Below, piece by piece: positions 36,605 to 45,904 of a DNA stretch of 64,000 bases. Below the pieces are notes generated by a model. That model ran no database searches. It was not told the origin of the DNA and saw nothing but the letters and a program-made list of their open reading frames with translations. How positions within the stretch are numbered: position 1 is the stretch's first letter; each line of letters opens with the position of its first letter. The position numbers and the translations under genes are program-made. This DNA is from Calothrix anomala FACHB-343 (GTDB lineage Bacteria; Cyanobacteriota; Cyanobacteriia; Cyanobacteriales; Nostocaceae), in the NCBI RefSeq assembly GCF_014696435.1, contig NZ_JACJQG010000006.1:62001-126000 (forward strand), read 5' to 3'.

Positions 36605-37069
36605 ATGTTTGACCCTTTAGAGTACGCTGATGAAAAATTAGACTCACAACAAGAAAATGAGTTACTTAAGTGGGTTCGTCAACTTGATGATGAGCAGAAA
36701 TTTACCTTTGTTTGGCGCGTGTTAAACGCAAATGATTGGCAAGGATGCAAATTAGTCAAGCGATCGCAACTCAAGCCTATTTTTTTAGAAGTGATTCTGG
36801 AAAAAGGTCTTGTTTACGGTGATGCAAGTTCAGTAGAATGGTGGATTAAAGCTGTTTTACCAGGTTTGGGTCATAGACGAGTACTTGAAATTATCAAATC
36901 TCATATAGATATTGCTCCCTTGTGTGTATATAAAAGCCTGTATTGGCTACCTTGGTTATACCGTAACCAACCAAAAAAACTGCAAAATGACATACTAGCG
37001 ATTATAAGAGAATTCAAGAATAAATACCCAAACTATCAACCCCTTAGAAGTATAGGTACTCATGTTTGA
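36605..37069 (+). CDS. Hypothetical protein coupled to Uma2
   Basis: 154 aa, acidic start (MFDPLEYADEKLDSQQENELL), then Trp-rich helical stretches (VEWWIKAVLPGLGHRR, YKSLYWLPWLYRN). No membrane segment. I do not recognise a family. One base downstream of the Uma2 stop, hence likely translated from the same message. Confidence 0.5.
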   Translation: MFDPLEYADEKLDSQQENELLKWVRQLDDEQKFTFVWRVLNANDWQGCKLVKRSQLKPIFLEVILEKGLVYGDASSVEWWIKAVLPGLGHRRVLEIIKSHIDIAPLCVYKSLYWLPWLYRNQPKKLQNDILAIIREFKNKYPNYQPLRSIGTHV

Positions 37070-37179
37070 AAACATATACAGCATATTTCAGGTAAATGAG
37101 GTACGCGCTTCTTAAAAAGATAGGAAAAAGGTATGAATTTTTTGGGTAAAAAGCAAACATTTATACTGGAAAAATTAAG

Positions 37180-38058
37180 TTGTCATTACTCACAGAAGCT
37201 TTAAATAGAATCTGCAACTGGCTGGAAAAAAATCGTTCTCACGAAATATCATTTTTACAGCTAGGTTTATCTGAGATAGAAATAGAAAAATATCTTGCTG
37301 ATTTTCCCTTTAAACTATCCACAGAAGTCAGAGAGTTATATGAGTGGAAAAATGGTACTATTATCGGCGATGATTTATGGGAATTCTGTTGGGCGTTTGA
37401 ATCTTGGGGTTTTTACCCTCTAGAAGTTGTAATTAGTAGATATCGTGAAAGAATAAAAAGTTATCAAGCTGGAATGTCTATATTATCTTCTTACCTCAAT
37501 AAGTTAGATATTTTTTTTACTGTTGAACCAGAAGATAGAGGTTATGTCTTGATTGATGATAAAACTCAAAACACTTCTCTCGTTGTTTTTGAATCTTGTA
37601 AGGCTGGTACTTGTAGCCCAATCATCAAATATGCAAGTCTCACAAATATGATGCTAACTATATCTGATTGCTATGAAAATGCATATTATAGAAATTCTGA
37701 TGGATACTTAGTTCCAGATAATGAGATAGCTTATCAAATTTGGCGTAAATATAATTCTTATCGAATTACTGAAGTTGCAGTAGAGAAATTGAAAGGGGAA
37801 TTATCTATTGATTTATTAATTGAAGTAGAAGCAGATTTAATTAAAGCTAAACATTCTGTTGCCGTAGAACCTTTGATTAAAATATTAAAAAAACCCTTTT
37901 TTAGCTATGAAGAATTAATACTTAAAGACTTAGCAATTAAAGTTTTAGGCGAAATTGGTGATATCAGAGCTATTGAACCCATTTCTAAAATTAAAGATAC
38001 TGAACTTCTTAAAACTGTAACAATTACCTTACAAAAATTCAGAACAAAGAATTATTAG
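37180..38058 (+). CDS. SMI1/KNR4-like protein with C-terminal HEAT-like repeats
   Basis: 292 aa from TTG 37180 (no upstream ATG in frame; GGAAAAATTAAG precedes). The N-terminal 150 residues resemble the SMI1/KNR4 fold (LSTEVRELYEWKNGT..LWEFCWAFESWGFYPLEVVISRY), a family used as immunity proteins in polymorphic-toxin loci. The C-terminal about 75 residues look like HEAT/PBS-lyase repeats (AVEPLIKILKKPF, DLAIKVLGEIGDIRAIEPISKI). Strongly AT-rich compared with neighbours, a hint of transfer. No toxin gene seen next to it. Confidence 0.55.
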   Translation: MSLLTEALNRICNWLEKNRSHEISFLQLGLSEIEIEKYLADFPFKLSTEVRELYEWKNGTIIGDDLWEFCWAFESWGFYPLEVVISRYRERIKSYQAGMSILSSYLNKLDIFFTVEPEDRGYVLIDDKTQNTSLVVFESCKAGTCSPIIKYASLTNMMLTISDCYENAYYRNSDGYLVPDNEIAYQIWRKYNSYRITEVAVEKLKGELSIDLLIEVEADLIKAKHSVAVEPLIKILKKPFFSYEELILKDLAIKVLGEIGDIRAIEPISKIKDTELLKTVTITLQKFRTKNY

Positions 38059-38240
38059 CAAAAATAGTAAAGCATATACATAATTATTAGAAAATTCTGG
38101 CTTGTTATTTTAGGTACTCATATTTAAAAACCATATATTTTTTAACTTAAAAATCACCCTGTATTTTCAGAAAAAATATTTTTACAAACAAAAAAATACT
38201 ATTATTTTGGTGTAAATTTTTAAATAAAATATAAATATTT

Positions 38241-38639
38241 TCAAATTTTCTGAAGTTGCAAATATTCCAACATTAGCAACCGTAAATAGTCCAAGATTCT
38301 GAGATAATTCTTCATCTGCTCATACTTGCCGTTACTGTTAAAGTAAAATCTTGCAATCTGAGCCACATTAAAAATTCGCATAGATTGTAGATGCGCAATT
38401 GCTTGAGCTTTATTGGTAATTTGTCTTGTAGACTGAATTTGACTGGCGTAACCTCTGAGATTAACTGTTAAAAGTTCAATTTCTTCTAGTAGCGAAAACT
38501 CTTCATCTTCTGGAGGAAACTCAATGATAATTTCTTGTCTTTCGCTAAGTGCATTTTGATAAACATTATTTAACTGGGAAAATAGTTGCAAAATATTTTT
38601 ACAAATTAAATTTTGCTCATTGAAAATTGCATCTGTCAT
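38241..38639 (-). CDS. Hypothetical helical protein
   Basis: 132 aa, all-helical, with an acidic patch (EFPPEDEEFSLLEEIELL) and a leucine-rich end. No family recognised. AT-rich like the preceding plus-strand genes. Placement alone on the minus strand, convergent with the SMI1-like gene. Confidence 0.45.
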   Translation of the reverse strand: MTDAIFNEQNLICKNILQLFSQLNNVYQNALSERQEIIIEFPPEDEEFSLLEEIELLTVNLRGYASQIQSTRQITNKAQAIAHLQSMRIFNVAQIARFYFNSNGKYEQMKNYLRILDYLRLLMLEYLQLQKI

Positions 38640-38721
38640 GTAGCAATCTCAGATAAGTCATGTAAAAAAATTACCCTTGTCTCTCACAAGAGTCAATTTT
38701 ATCCATCAGAAAAACAATACA

Positions 38722-38754
38722 AGATACCCGACTTCTTGAAAAAATCGGGTATCT
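38722..38754 (-). terminator. Hairpin downstream of mnmA
   Basis: Perfect 10-bp stem AGATACCCGA / TCGGGTATCT nine bases past the mnmA stop. The hairpin at 45822-45852 has the same design (CCCGACTT..AAAxTCGGG). The T-rich stretch on the minus strand follows only loosely, so rho-independent termination is probable but not certain. Confidence 0.55.
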
Positions 38755-38762
38755 GATGTTGA

Positions 38763-39818
38763 TTAACTAAATTGTTCGATAATTCCGCCACCTAAGACTT
38801 TATCCCCTTCGTACCATACCGCCGCTTGTCCGGGGGTGATGCTGAACTGGGGTTCATCAAACACCAAACGCACGCGGGAGTTTTCCAGAGGAATCACTGT
38901 GACTGGTGTGGGATGGGAACGATAGCGAATTTGCACTTCTGCATGAATTGGGGTAGAAGGTTCAGCAATCGAAACCCAATTGACGCGATTGACGGTGCAT
39001 TCTGGTTGAGTGGCTTTAGTGCGATCGCCTACAATCACTCTATTATTAACTGCATCTAATTCAATCACATACAAAGGTTCTGCCGCCGCAACTCCTAAGC
39101 CTTTACGTTGCCCAATCGTGTAATGATGGACACCATCATGCTGTCCCAAAACTTTACCTGATGTATCGACAATATCGCCTTTTTTCGGCGCAAGATACTT
39201 ATCGAGAAACGCCCGCATAGAACCGTTGCTTTCTACTAAGCATAAATCTTGGCTTTCTGGCTTATCGGCGGTAGCCAGTCCATATTCTGCAGCGATGCGG
39301 CGGGTGTCGGCTTTTTGCATATTTCCCAGTGGAAATACGGTAGCCGCTAGTAAATCCTGCGACAAATCATAGAGAAAATAAGACTGGTCTTTATTGCGGT
39401 CAACTGCCCTTAACAATTGATAGCGCCCAGTAGCTTCATCATAGTTAATTTTGGCATAGTGACCCGTAGCAATGCGATCGCATCCCAGTTCCTCACGCGC
39501 ATATTGCACCATCGGCCCGAATTTCACCGTTTTATTGCACTGTGAGCAAGGTAGCGGCGTGATCCCCACGCTGTAACCAGCTACTAAATAATCGACAATA
39601 TTTGTCTGAAAGACATCGCGAATATCAACAACTTGATGGGGAATACCCAATTGTTCGCAGATATTTGCCGCGTCGATCATTCCTTCAGAACAGCATTGAC
39701 CTTTACCTTTCATTAGCCAAAGGGTCAAACCAACGACTTCATAGCCTTGATTGTGGAGTATAGCGGCGGCGGTGGAACTGTCAACGCCACCGGAAAGACC
39801 AACGACGACTTTTTTCAT
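38763..39818 (-). CDS. mnmA: tRNA-specific 2-thiouridylase
   Basis: 351 aa. Thiolates uridine 34 of Lys, Glu and Gln tRNAs. PP-loop [13 protein letters not shown] at the N-terminus, catalytic cysteine in [13 protein letters not shown], second cysteine in [12 protein letters not shown], and the C-terminal PTITH-like beta domain. Length normal. Followed by a hairpin terminator. Confidence 0.95.
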   Translation of the reverse strand: MKKVVVGLSGGVDSSTAAAILHNQGYEVVGLTLWLMKGKGQCCSEGMIDAANICEQLGIPHQVVDIRDVFQTNIVDYLVAGYSVGITPLPCSQCNKTVKFGPMVQYAREELGCDRIATGHYAKINYDEATGRYQLLRAVDRNKDQSYFLYDLSQDLLAATVFPLGNMQKADTRRIAAEYGLATADKPESQDLCLVESNGSMRAFLDKYLAPKKGDIVDTSGKVLGQHDGVHHYTIGQRKGLGVAAAEPLYVIELDAVNNRVIVGDRTKATQPECTVNRVNWVSIAEPSTPIHAEVQIRYRSHPTPVTVIPLENSRVRLVFDEPQFSITPGQAAVWYEGDKVLGGGIIEQFS

Positions 39819-40272
39819 ATCCTTAAAATATTACTAGGCTAGTGGCTGCTGATAACGCTAATGCTAAACACCAAACGCAAGTTTTGTCGTATTGTTTTGC
39901 AGTATGAAAATATATGCCTTGCAGCCCCATTGTGACGATTGTAGCATATATATCTTCAAAGCCTTGCTATATAAGCACTTCAGGTATATAAGTAGTAATA
40001 ACTAAATTTTAGATTTGAGATTGCGATCGCCAACCATTCTCAATCACAAAATTCTCACCCTCAACCCTCAACAAACGACAACGGAAGGAGAATGACAACT
40101 AAAAATTGTACAGACGCGATTCATCGCGTCTCTGATGTAAACGATTCATCGCGTCTCTGTCTCTGACAACTGCAAAAATTTTCGCCATACCTATGCAATG
40201 CCACTCAGCCCAATAAACACATTCTAAGTTAACACTTATATAGGTGCTACAACAGACTGCTCTATTAGTTCC
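39819..40272. repeat. Intergenic region with dispersed palindromes
   Basis: Divergent promoter region of mnmA and the SPOR-like gene. It holds two adjacent copies of the GCGATTCATCGC palindrome family (40114-40129 and 40141-40154) preceded by TTGTACAGAC. No RNA gene recognised. Confidence 0.55.
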
Positions 40273-41181
40273 TTGAGGAAATTGTTGAGAAATACTGTTA
40301 CTACTATGTCCAGATCAATACCAGACCAATTGTTTACCCTACCCATAGTGCCCTTGTTTATGGGAGGATGCTTGGCGTTGTTACCCGACTCTACCCCAGT
40401 GCAAGCACAAGTTACCAAAGGTGGCTTTTTGTTGGCACAGCGCACGGTAGTCAATAGCTTACCACCACCACCCAGTTTGCCACCAATTCCTTCTAATCAG
40501 CAGCCATTAAATACAGCCAGTCAACCGCCACAAACAGTAATTTGGAAATCATATAATCCAAATTTTCAGTCTCCGCCTCAAGTTAGGGTTAATCAAAATT
40601 ATCAAAATAATCAAAATTTTAGACCTTACCAAACACCTTACCAAACAGTCCAAGCTAATTCCTATACTTGGAGTGCTGAACGCTATATTGTTTACGTCGA
40701 TGGTGGTGATTCCCAACAATTGCAACGTGTACGCCAGTTAGAACGGAGTGCTTATATCAGACATTTCAATGGGCGGCCTGTAATTCAATCAGGCTCATTT
40801 AGCAGACAAGCGAACGCCCAACAAAGAGTTAGAGAATTAGAGTTAAATGGTATTTATGGTGCCCAAATTGTCAGGGCTTCTAGCGGACAACAACAAGTAG
40901 GCTATGGTTATGGTGGGCCTGATTATAGAAATTCCCAACCACAGAGAGTTAGAACTAGTTATTACTATGTAACTATTCCTGCTAGAACACAAGATTTATC
41001 TGCTATTGCTAGCCGCATTCGTCAAAGTTCTGGACGCTATGACATTGTAATTGAAAGGCAGCAACCATTGGGGCCTCATATCGCCGTAGGGCCGTTTGGA
41101 AAGCGCGAAGATGCTGAACGCTGGAATGACTATCTACAAAAATTGGGATATGGTAACGCCAGAGTTTACTACGGTAAGTAA
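40273..41181 (+). CDS. Exported SPOR-like repeat protein
   Basis: 302 aa from TTG 40273; ATG 40306 is equally plausible. A hydrophobic segment (IVPLFMGGCLALLP) followed by VQAQ suggests a cleaved signal. A Pro/Gln/Asn-rich linker leads to two SPOR-like beta-alpha units: RYIVYVDGGDSQQLQRVRQ..RPVIQSGSFSRQANAQQRVRELELNGIYGAQIV and YYVTIPARTQDLSAIASRI..HIAVGPFGKREDAERWNDYLQKLG. SPOR domains bind denuded peptidoglycan. Family assignment is by pattern. Confidence 0.65.
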   Translation: MRKLLRNTVTTMSRSIPDQLFTLPIVPLFMGGCLALLPDSTPVQAQVTKGGFLLAQRTVVNSLPPPPSLPPIPSNQQPLNTASQPPQTVIWKSYNPNFQSPPQVRVNQNYQNNQNFRPYQTPYQTVQANSYTWSAERYIVYVDGGDSQQLQRVRQLERSAYIRHFNGRPVIQSGSFSRQANAQQRVRELELNGIYGAQIVRASSGQQQVGYGYGGPDYRNSQPQRVRTSYYYVTIPARTQDLSAIASRIRQSSGRYDIVIERQQPLGPHIAVGPFGKREDAERWNDYLQKLGYGNARVYYGK

Positions 41182-41217
41182 GTGAAAAAGTTGTGCTTAT
41201 AGCATTGCCCGCAATTC

Positions 41218-41244
41218 GTAGGGGCGGGGTTACCCCGCCCCTAC
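41218..41244. repeat. Perfect GC-rich palindrome between convergent genes
   Basis: GTAGGGGCGGGGT facing ACCCCGCCCCTAC with almost no loop. It lies between the ends of the SPOR-like gene and the SDR gene, and could act as a bidirectional terminator, although no T tract follows. Such units are common in cyanobacterial intergenic DNA. Confidence 0.6.
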
Positions 41245-41321
41245 AAGTTGATATAATTAGTTCCTTGGAGTGTTTTTAGGCATTTAAAAAGCGCGCTCGC
41301 TCAATCGTCTAATTAATCAAA

Positions 41322-42041
41322 TTACAGATTCCAACCACCAGAAACTTCCACAATTTGTCCGGTGATATAATCAGCATCTTTATCTACAAAAAAATTGACA
41401 ACTCTTACCATATCCTCAAAAGTCGCCAATCGTCCGCTAGGGATTTCATTTAAAGGTTGACTTACAGAATTTTCTACCACTCCTGGCGAAACAACGTTGA
41501 CAGTAATTTTGTGTTTGATTAACTCCTTTGCCAGGGCTTTACTGTAGAGAATAATTCCCGTTTTAGCAATTACATAAGGAGTCGCCATCGGACGAGCAAT
41601 TAAATCTTGTGCGCCAGCAAAACCTAAATTAATAATCCGACCCCAACCCATTGCTTTTAAATGCGGTATTGCAACTTGACTAACATAAAATGTCGCATTC
41701 AAGTTGCTATCTAAGATTTCTTGCCACTCTTCGGGTGTAATATCTTCAATTGATTTTTTCAAGTAGTTGCCAACATTATTGACTACTACAGAGAGTCCTC
41801 CCAAGCTTTCGGCGGCGCTATCTACTAAGTTACGTACTTCTTCTGGCTTGGTGATATCGGCTTGTAAGCTAACAGCTTTTACCCCATAGGCGGCGGCTGC
41901 CTGGGTGACTTCGTTTGCCGCTTCTACACTGCGGTTATAATGTACTACAACATCAAAACCTTGACTGGCTAAATCCAGCACAATGGCGCGTCCAATACCT
42001 TTAGCTGCACCAGTTACCAAAGCTTTTTTAAGGCTCACCAT
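41322..42041 (-). CDS. SDR-family oxidoreductase (FabG-like), catalytic serine position altered
   Basis: 239 aa. Cofactor motif TGAAKGIG (10-17) and NNVGNY; the active-site YxxxK is Tyr156-Val-Ile-Ala-Lys160. In FabG-type enzymes the catalytic serine lies 13 residues before the tyrosine; here that position is Gly143 (NLGFAGAQDLIARP) and no nearby serine replaces it. The C-terminal ITGQIVEVSGGW motif is normal. It overlaps the preceding Nudix gene by 14 bp, implying co-translation. Substrate unknown; reduced or altered activity is possible. Confidence 0.8.
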   Translation of the reverse strand: MVSLKKALVTGAAKGIGRAIVLDLASQGFDVVVHYNRSVEAANEVTQAAAAYGVKAVSLQADITKPEEVRNLVDSAAESLGGLSVVVNNVGNYLKKSIEDITPEEWQEILDSNLNATFYVSQVAIPHLKAMGWGRIINLGFAGAQDLIARPMATPYVIAKTGIILYSKALAKELIKHKITVNVVSPGVVENSVSQPLNEIPSGRLATFEDMVRVVNFFVDKDADYITGQIVEVSGGWNL

Positions 42042-42498
42042 TGATCTGCTGTAAATAATTTTCTATGAGGATTTGAGTATAGCTATTTAAAGGATAGTTT
42101 AATGCTGCTTGTGGGCTAACCCATTCCCATTCAACAATTTCTTCATTGGGTATAATGTTAACTACCGCCGATTCTGCGTAGTAATTTAGCATGATAAAGT
42201 GAGCTTCTTTGCAAAATTGAGGGTCTAGCCGTGATTCTTGCAATAACGCCCAGCGAATATTGGTAATATCTAAGCCAACTTCCTCGCGGAATTCACGGAT
42301 GAGAGCAGCTTCTAAAGATTCGCCCCATTCGACTTTACCCCCTGGAATACCCCACAAGCCTCTCCATTTAGTAGTTTTGGCAATGAGAACTCGATCTGAA
42401 TTCGAGTCTTTAACTAAAGCGGCTACGGTGACAACAGGTAGGCGAGCCGGTTCTGTCTGGTTTGAGACTGGCTCTGGAATTGGGATATTGGTAATCAT
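42028..42498 (-). CDS. Nudix hydrolase
   Basis: 156 aa. Complete Nudix box GGKVEWGESLEAALIREFREEVGL. An N-terminal strand VVTVAALVKDSNSDRVLIAKT and WEWVSPQAAL are typical of the MutT-like group that hydrolyses nucleoside diphosphate derivatives. First gene of a two-gene unit with the SDR gene. Exact substrate unknown. Confidence 0.9.
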   Translation of the reverse strand: MITNIPIPEPVSNQTEPARLPVVTVAALVKDSNSDRVLIAKTTKWRGLWGIPGGKVEWGESLEAALIREFREEVGLDITNIRWALLQESRLDPQFCKEAHFIMLNYYAESAVVNIIPNEEIVEWEWVSPQAALNYPLNSYTQILIENYLQQINGEP

Positions 42499-42748
42499 TT
42501 AACTTTAGTTTGTAAAATTGTTCCGATATGGGCTGCTCTTGAAACGATAGTCCTGCATCTTTTCAAGTGAACCATACCTAATGGTATATTGATACGCCTT
42601 CGGTATATTTACGTCATTTTTAACTACTAAGGTACTTAAAATTTTCAGAATTAATATGAAGAATTATATCATGTGCGGATCGTCCCGGACTTTGATTCAT
42701 CATCTCTCAGCTAAAAATTGAGCATTTCACATTCAGGACTTGCCACTT

Positions 42749-44308
42749 ATGACGGATCTTCAAAATCGAGAAGCAGAAATTTCCCAAATTGTAGTTACCG
42801 CAGCACAGATGCGGGAAATTGAAGAGAGGATATTTGCCGCCGGAATGCCTGTAGTAGCTTTAATGGAAAAGGTAGCCGGATTAATTTCCCGTCGTCTAGA
42901 GGCGATGATTCCCCCAGGAAAATCTCGTGTTGGGGTGTTAGTGGGGCCGGGACATAATGGCGGCGATGCTTTAGTTGTAGCGCGGGAATTACATTTTCGC
43001 GGATATGAGGTTTGGATTTACAATCCTTTTAATAAGCTCAAAGAATTAACCGGGAAGCATTTGCAATATGCTCAAAGTTTGGGGATACCCTGCTATCAAG
43101 CAGTTGAGCAGTTACGAGACTGCGATGTCTTGGTTGATGGCTTGTTTGGCTTTGGTTTAGAAAGAAAGCTGAAAGATAAGATTGCAGTTGCTATTAATGA
43201 ATTAAATACCTGGAAACAGCCAATTTTTAGTATAGATTTACCTTCCGGCTTACATACAGATACAGGGGAGGCTTTAGGGACAGCAATTCGCGCTACCCAT
43301 ACATTTTGCTTAGGTTTATGGAAGCTAGCTTTTTTACAGGATCGTGCTTTAGATTATCTTGGTAATGCAGAGTTAATTGATTTTGATATCCCCATCGCGG
43401 ATGTAGAAGCAGTTCTCAAAGATGTAGCAAAATTTACCCGCATTACTACAGCCAAAGCGATCGCAAATCTTCCCCTACCCCGTCGTCCAGTTACCCACAA
43501 ATACAAAGAAGGACATTTACTGCTAGTTTGCGGTTCTCATCGCTACGCTGGGGGAGCAATTTTAACGGCTTTGGGTGCGCGTGCTAGTGGTGTGGGGATG
43601 TTATCAATTGCTGTACCAGAATATCTCAAGCCGATTTTGGTGTCACATTTACCAGAAGCCTTGGTAATTGGCTGTCCAGAAACAGAAACAGGAGCGATCG
43701 CGCATTTACAATTACCAGAGAAAACCGATTTAAGTACCTTTGATGCGATCGCAATTGGCCCTGGTTTAACAATTGATGCCACACCTATTGTGCAACAAGT
43801 TATGGAAAGCAAACGTCCTTTAGTTTTGGATGCTGATGCTTTAAATATCTTGGCACAAATAGGAACCATCTCCACCTTACAAAAACGCCAAGCACCCACA
43901 ATACTTACACCCCATGAAGGGGAATTTAAGCGTTTATTTCCCAATATTCCGGATATACAACAAGATAAAGTCAAAGCTGTGAGTCAAGCAGCTTTACAAA
44001 GTGGGGCGATAGTTTTGTTAAAAGGTGCGAGAACTTTAATTGCTAATGCTCACGGTTCATTGTGGCTAAATCCCAACAGTACCCCAGCTTTAGCACGTGG
44101 TGGTAGCGGCGATGTTTTAACAGGAATAATGGGCGGATTATTAGCACAAGCCATGAAAAAACAAATAGCCATTGAAGAAGTCGTAGCCACTGCTTCTTGG
44201 TGGCATTCTCAAGCAGGAATTATAGCAGCCCAAGAGCGTACAGAATTAGGTGTAGATGCTTTTACTTTGACACAATATTTGATGCAGGCAATAGTTAATT
44301 GTCATTAG
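42749..44308 (+). CDS. nnr: Bifunctional NAD(P)H-hydrate epimerase / ADP-dependent dehydratase
   Basis: About 519 aa from ATG 42749. Repairs damaged NADHX and NADPHX. N-terminal YjeF epimerase domain (VTAAQMREIEERIFAAGMPVVALMEKVAG, VGPGHNGGDALVVARELHFRG) and C-terminal YjeF/Nnr kinase-like dehydratase domain (GSHRYAGGAILTALGARASGVGM, TPHEGEFKRLFP, ARGGSGDVLTGIMGGLLAQ). Full fusion length. Followed by heptamer repeats. Confidence 0.93.
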   Translation: MTDLQNREAEISQIVVTAAQMREIEERIFAAGMPVVALMEKVAGLISRRLEAMIPPGKSRVGVLVGPGHNGGDALVVARELHFRGYEVWIYNPFNKLKELTGKHLQYAQSLGIPCYQAVEQLRDCDVLVDGLFGFGLERKLKDKIAVAINELNTWKQPIFSIDLPSGLHTDTGEALGTAIRATHTFCLGLWKLAFLQDRALDYLGNAELIDFDIPIADVEAVLKDVAKFTRITTAKAIANLPLPRRPVTHKYKEGHLLLVCGSHRYAGGAILTALGARASGVGMLSIAVPEYLKPILVSHLPEALVIGCPETETGAIAHLQLPEKTDLSTFDAIAIGPGLTIDATPIVQQVMESKRPLVLDADALNILAQIGTISTLQKRQAPTILTPHEGEFKRLFPNIPDIQQDKVKAVSQAALQSGAIVLLKGARTLIANAHGSLWLNPNSTPALARGGSGDVLTGIMGGLLAQAMKKQIAIEEVVATASWWHSQAGIIAAQERTELGVDAFTLTQYLMQAIVNCH

Positions 44309-44440
44309 TCATTAGTCATTTGTCATTTGTCATTTGTCATTTGTCATTTGTTAGAGAAGCGATTAATCGCGTCTGTACAATTGTCATTTGTCTCCCTTGT
44401 CCCCCTTGTCTCCCTTGTCCTCCTTGTCCTCCTTCCCTTA
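44303..44440. repeat. Heptamer repeats and GCGATTAATCGC palindrome
   Basis: Tandem TCATTTG units (about 44305-44350), the palindrome GCGATTAATCGC (44359-44370) followed by GTCTGTACAATTG, then pyrimidine-rich CCTTGTCCTC units up to the crtW stop. Confidence 0.7.
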
Positions 44441-45235
44441 TCCTCCTTCTGCCATCTGCCGTCTGCCTTCTGCCTTCTTTCTTTGATAAACTTCAGGAAG
44501 TTGCCACCAAGCTACATGGGGATATTCATGATGTTCTTGGTGGTAACCGAAGTGATAACAAGCAAGAAATGACCAAAAAGTTGGTAATTCTATTGTTTGG
44601 GTGCAATGAGGATAAATGTATCCTGATTTAGGTTCGCGATGGGGTAAATATGTCCCAAAGTAAAATAATTGAATCGAACTTAAAATTGGTGGAATACACC
44701 AAAAAATGATGAGATTTGTCAGGGACAAGTGCAAAGCAAATCTGGCAAAATTAAAGATGATTGTAAAACCGAGTAATTGTTTCCAAGTTGAGTATCCCAT
44801 CATAAAGTGAAGATACCAAAAAAAGCCGCTTTTTCTGTTTTGGTCGTGAAAATCTGGGTCAAGTTCGCTGGCGGGATGTTTATGATGTAACCAATGCTTT
44901 TGTAAAAGCTGTTGATAGGGAAATAAAGCATAAAGTGTTACAGCTATCTTCCCAATTAAATGATTAATTCGCGGATTTTTGCGACAAACTGAGCCATGCA
45001 TAGCATCATGAGCAGTAATAAATAGTCCTGTACTGAGGAATGTTTGCCAAATTAATGCAATTGGTATCAACCAAAGAGGCATTTGCTGATAGTTGATGCT
45101 GAGTAACCAAACTAGACTACCTAGCCAGAGACTAATAATTAACAGAGCTATTACCAAACCGTAAACAGAATCTTGTCTAGTAGCAAAATTTTCAATCTCT
45201 AAATTATAACTGACTGGTTTGTCCCAAATATTCAA
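44438..45235 (-). CDS. crtW: Beta-carotene ketolase, CrtW type
   Basis: 265 aa membrane protein of the fatty-acid-desaturase superfamily; adds 4-keto groups to beta-carotene to give echinenone or canthaxanthin. Histidine clusters HDAMHG, HWLHHKHP and HHEYPH are those of CrtW, and stretches such as IWQTFLSTGLFITAHDAMHG, LSSIQLFYFGTYLPHRE and CYHFGYHQEHHEYP fit cyanobacterial CrtW proteins. The last about 12 residues (KKAEGRRQMAEGG) are translated from intergenic low-complexity repeat, so the original stop was probably lost. Confidence 0.88.
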   Translation of the reverse strand: MNIWDKPVSYNLEIENFATRQDSVYGLVIALLIISLWLGSLVWLLSINYQQMPLWLIPIALIWQTFLSTGLFITAHDAMHGSVCRKNPRINHLIGKIAVTLYALFPYQQLLQKHWLHHKHPASELDPDFHDQNRKSGFFWYLHFMMGYSTWKQLLGFTIIFNFARFALHLSLTNLIIFWCIPPILSSIQLFYFGTYLPHREPKSGYIYPHCTQTIELPTFWSFLACYHFGYHQEHHEYPHVAWWQLPEVYQRKKAEGRRQMAEGG

Positions 45236-45615
45236 GCTGATACCCCTTTATTTGTTCTGCTGATTTAGAAAATTAACTGTAATTCTTAATTAGGGCTTTG
45301 ATTTAGCTCAAAGTTTTGAGTATTATCCTTGATTTTGTGTGAATTAAGCATAGTAATTTCTCGTAAAAATTGGAATTACAAATTAAGAATTAGTAATTAT
45401 TGTATTGCTTTAATTATTTATGTATTTCTATCTTTGGGTGCAGAATTCATCTATTTTTTTTAATTTTTCAAGTTGTTATTATAGGCTGTGCCATCTTTAC
45501 AGCCTATAATTGTGTTTGATGTGTCAGCAATTTTTTACCCAATTCCAGTAGATTCCTCTAGAGTGAGAAATTTACATTTGATAAATACCTAATTTGTATG
45601 ATGCATCAGAAAATC

Positions 45616-45757
45616 TAGGACTTACGCACCGAACAAAAAAACCCTCACCAGGGTGGTCAAAAGTCAAAAGTCAATGGTCAAAATTCAAGTTTTTGGACTA
45701 TGGACTATTGACCATTGACAAAAAGCATGAAAAATATCTGACACTGCGTAAGTCCTA
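45616..45757. mobile_element. TAGGACTTACGCA element, copy 2
   Basis: Perfect 13-bp ends TAGGACTTACGCA (45616-45628) and TGCGTAAGTCCTA (45745-45757) with AAATC on each side (45611-45615, 45758-45762), a clean 5-bp target duplication. The interior differs from copy 1 at 15012-15105 and is largely heptamer-type GTCAAAA repeats and a CCCTCACCAGGGTGG hairpin. Confidence 0.78.
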
Positions 45758-45821
45758 AAATCATACAACTATTGCATCATAAATATCTATAATTGGTACG
45801 TTTTTTGGTGAGTAGAAGCAA

Positions 45822-45852
45822 AATCCCCGACTTTTTGAAAAAGTCGGGGATT
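45822..45852 (-). terminator. Terminator hairpin of the sbtA-sbtB-ecaB operon
   Basis: A near-perfect 15-bp stem (AATCCCCGACTTTTT / AAAAAGTCGGGGATT) 53 bp after the ecaB stop, followed on the minus strand by TTTTGCTTC. Fits an intrinsic terminator. Confidence 0.65.
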
Positions 45853-45904
45853 TAAGCAATCACCAAGCCTCATAACTGATGTGGTTAAGTAGTAAGTTAA
45901 TTTG

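Larger units (their letters stand above)
45236..45904. other. Intergenic gap between ecaB and crtW
   Basis: 669 bp without a gene. It holds the TAGGACTTACGCA element (45616-45757) and the hairpin at 45822-45852, described separately. The remaining AT-rich sequence (45240-45610) includes the crtW upstream region; nothing else recognised. Confidence 0.45.

Noticed and set aside
43543-43974. Antisense 143-aa frame within nnr
   Set aside because: Shadow of the conserved dehydratase domain on the other strand.
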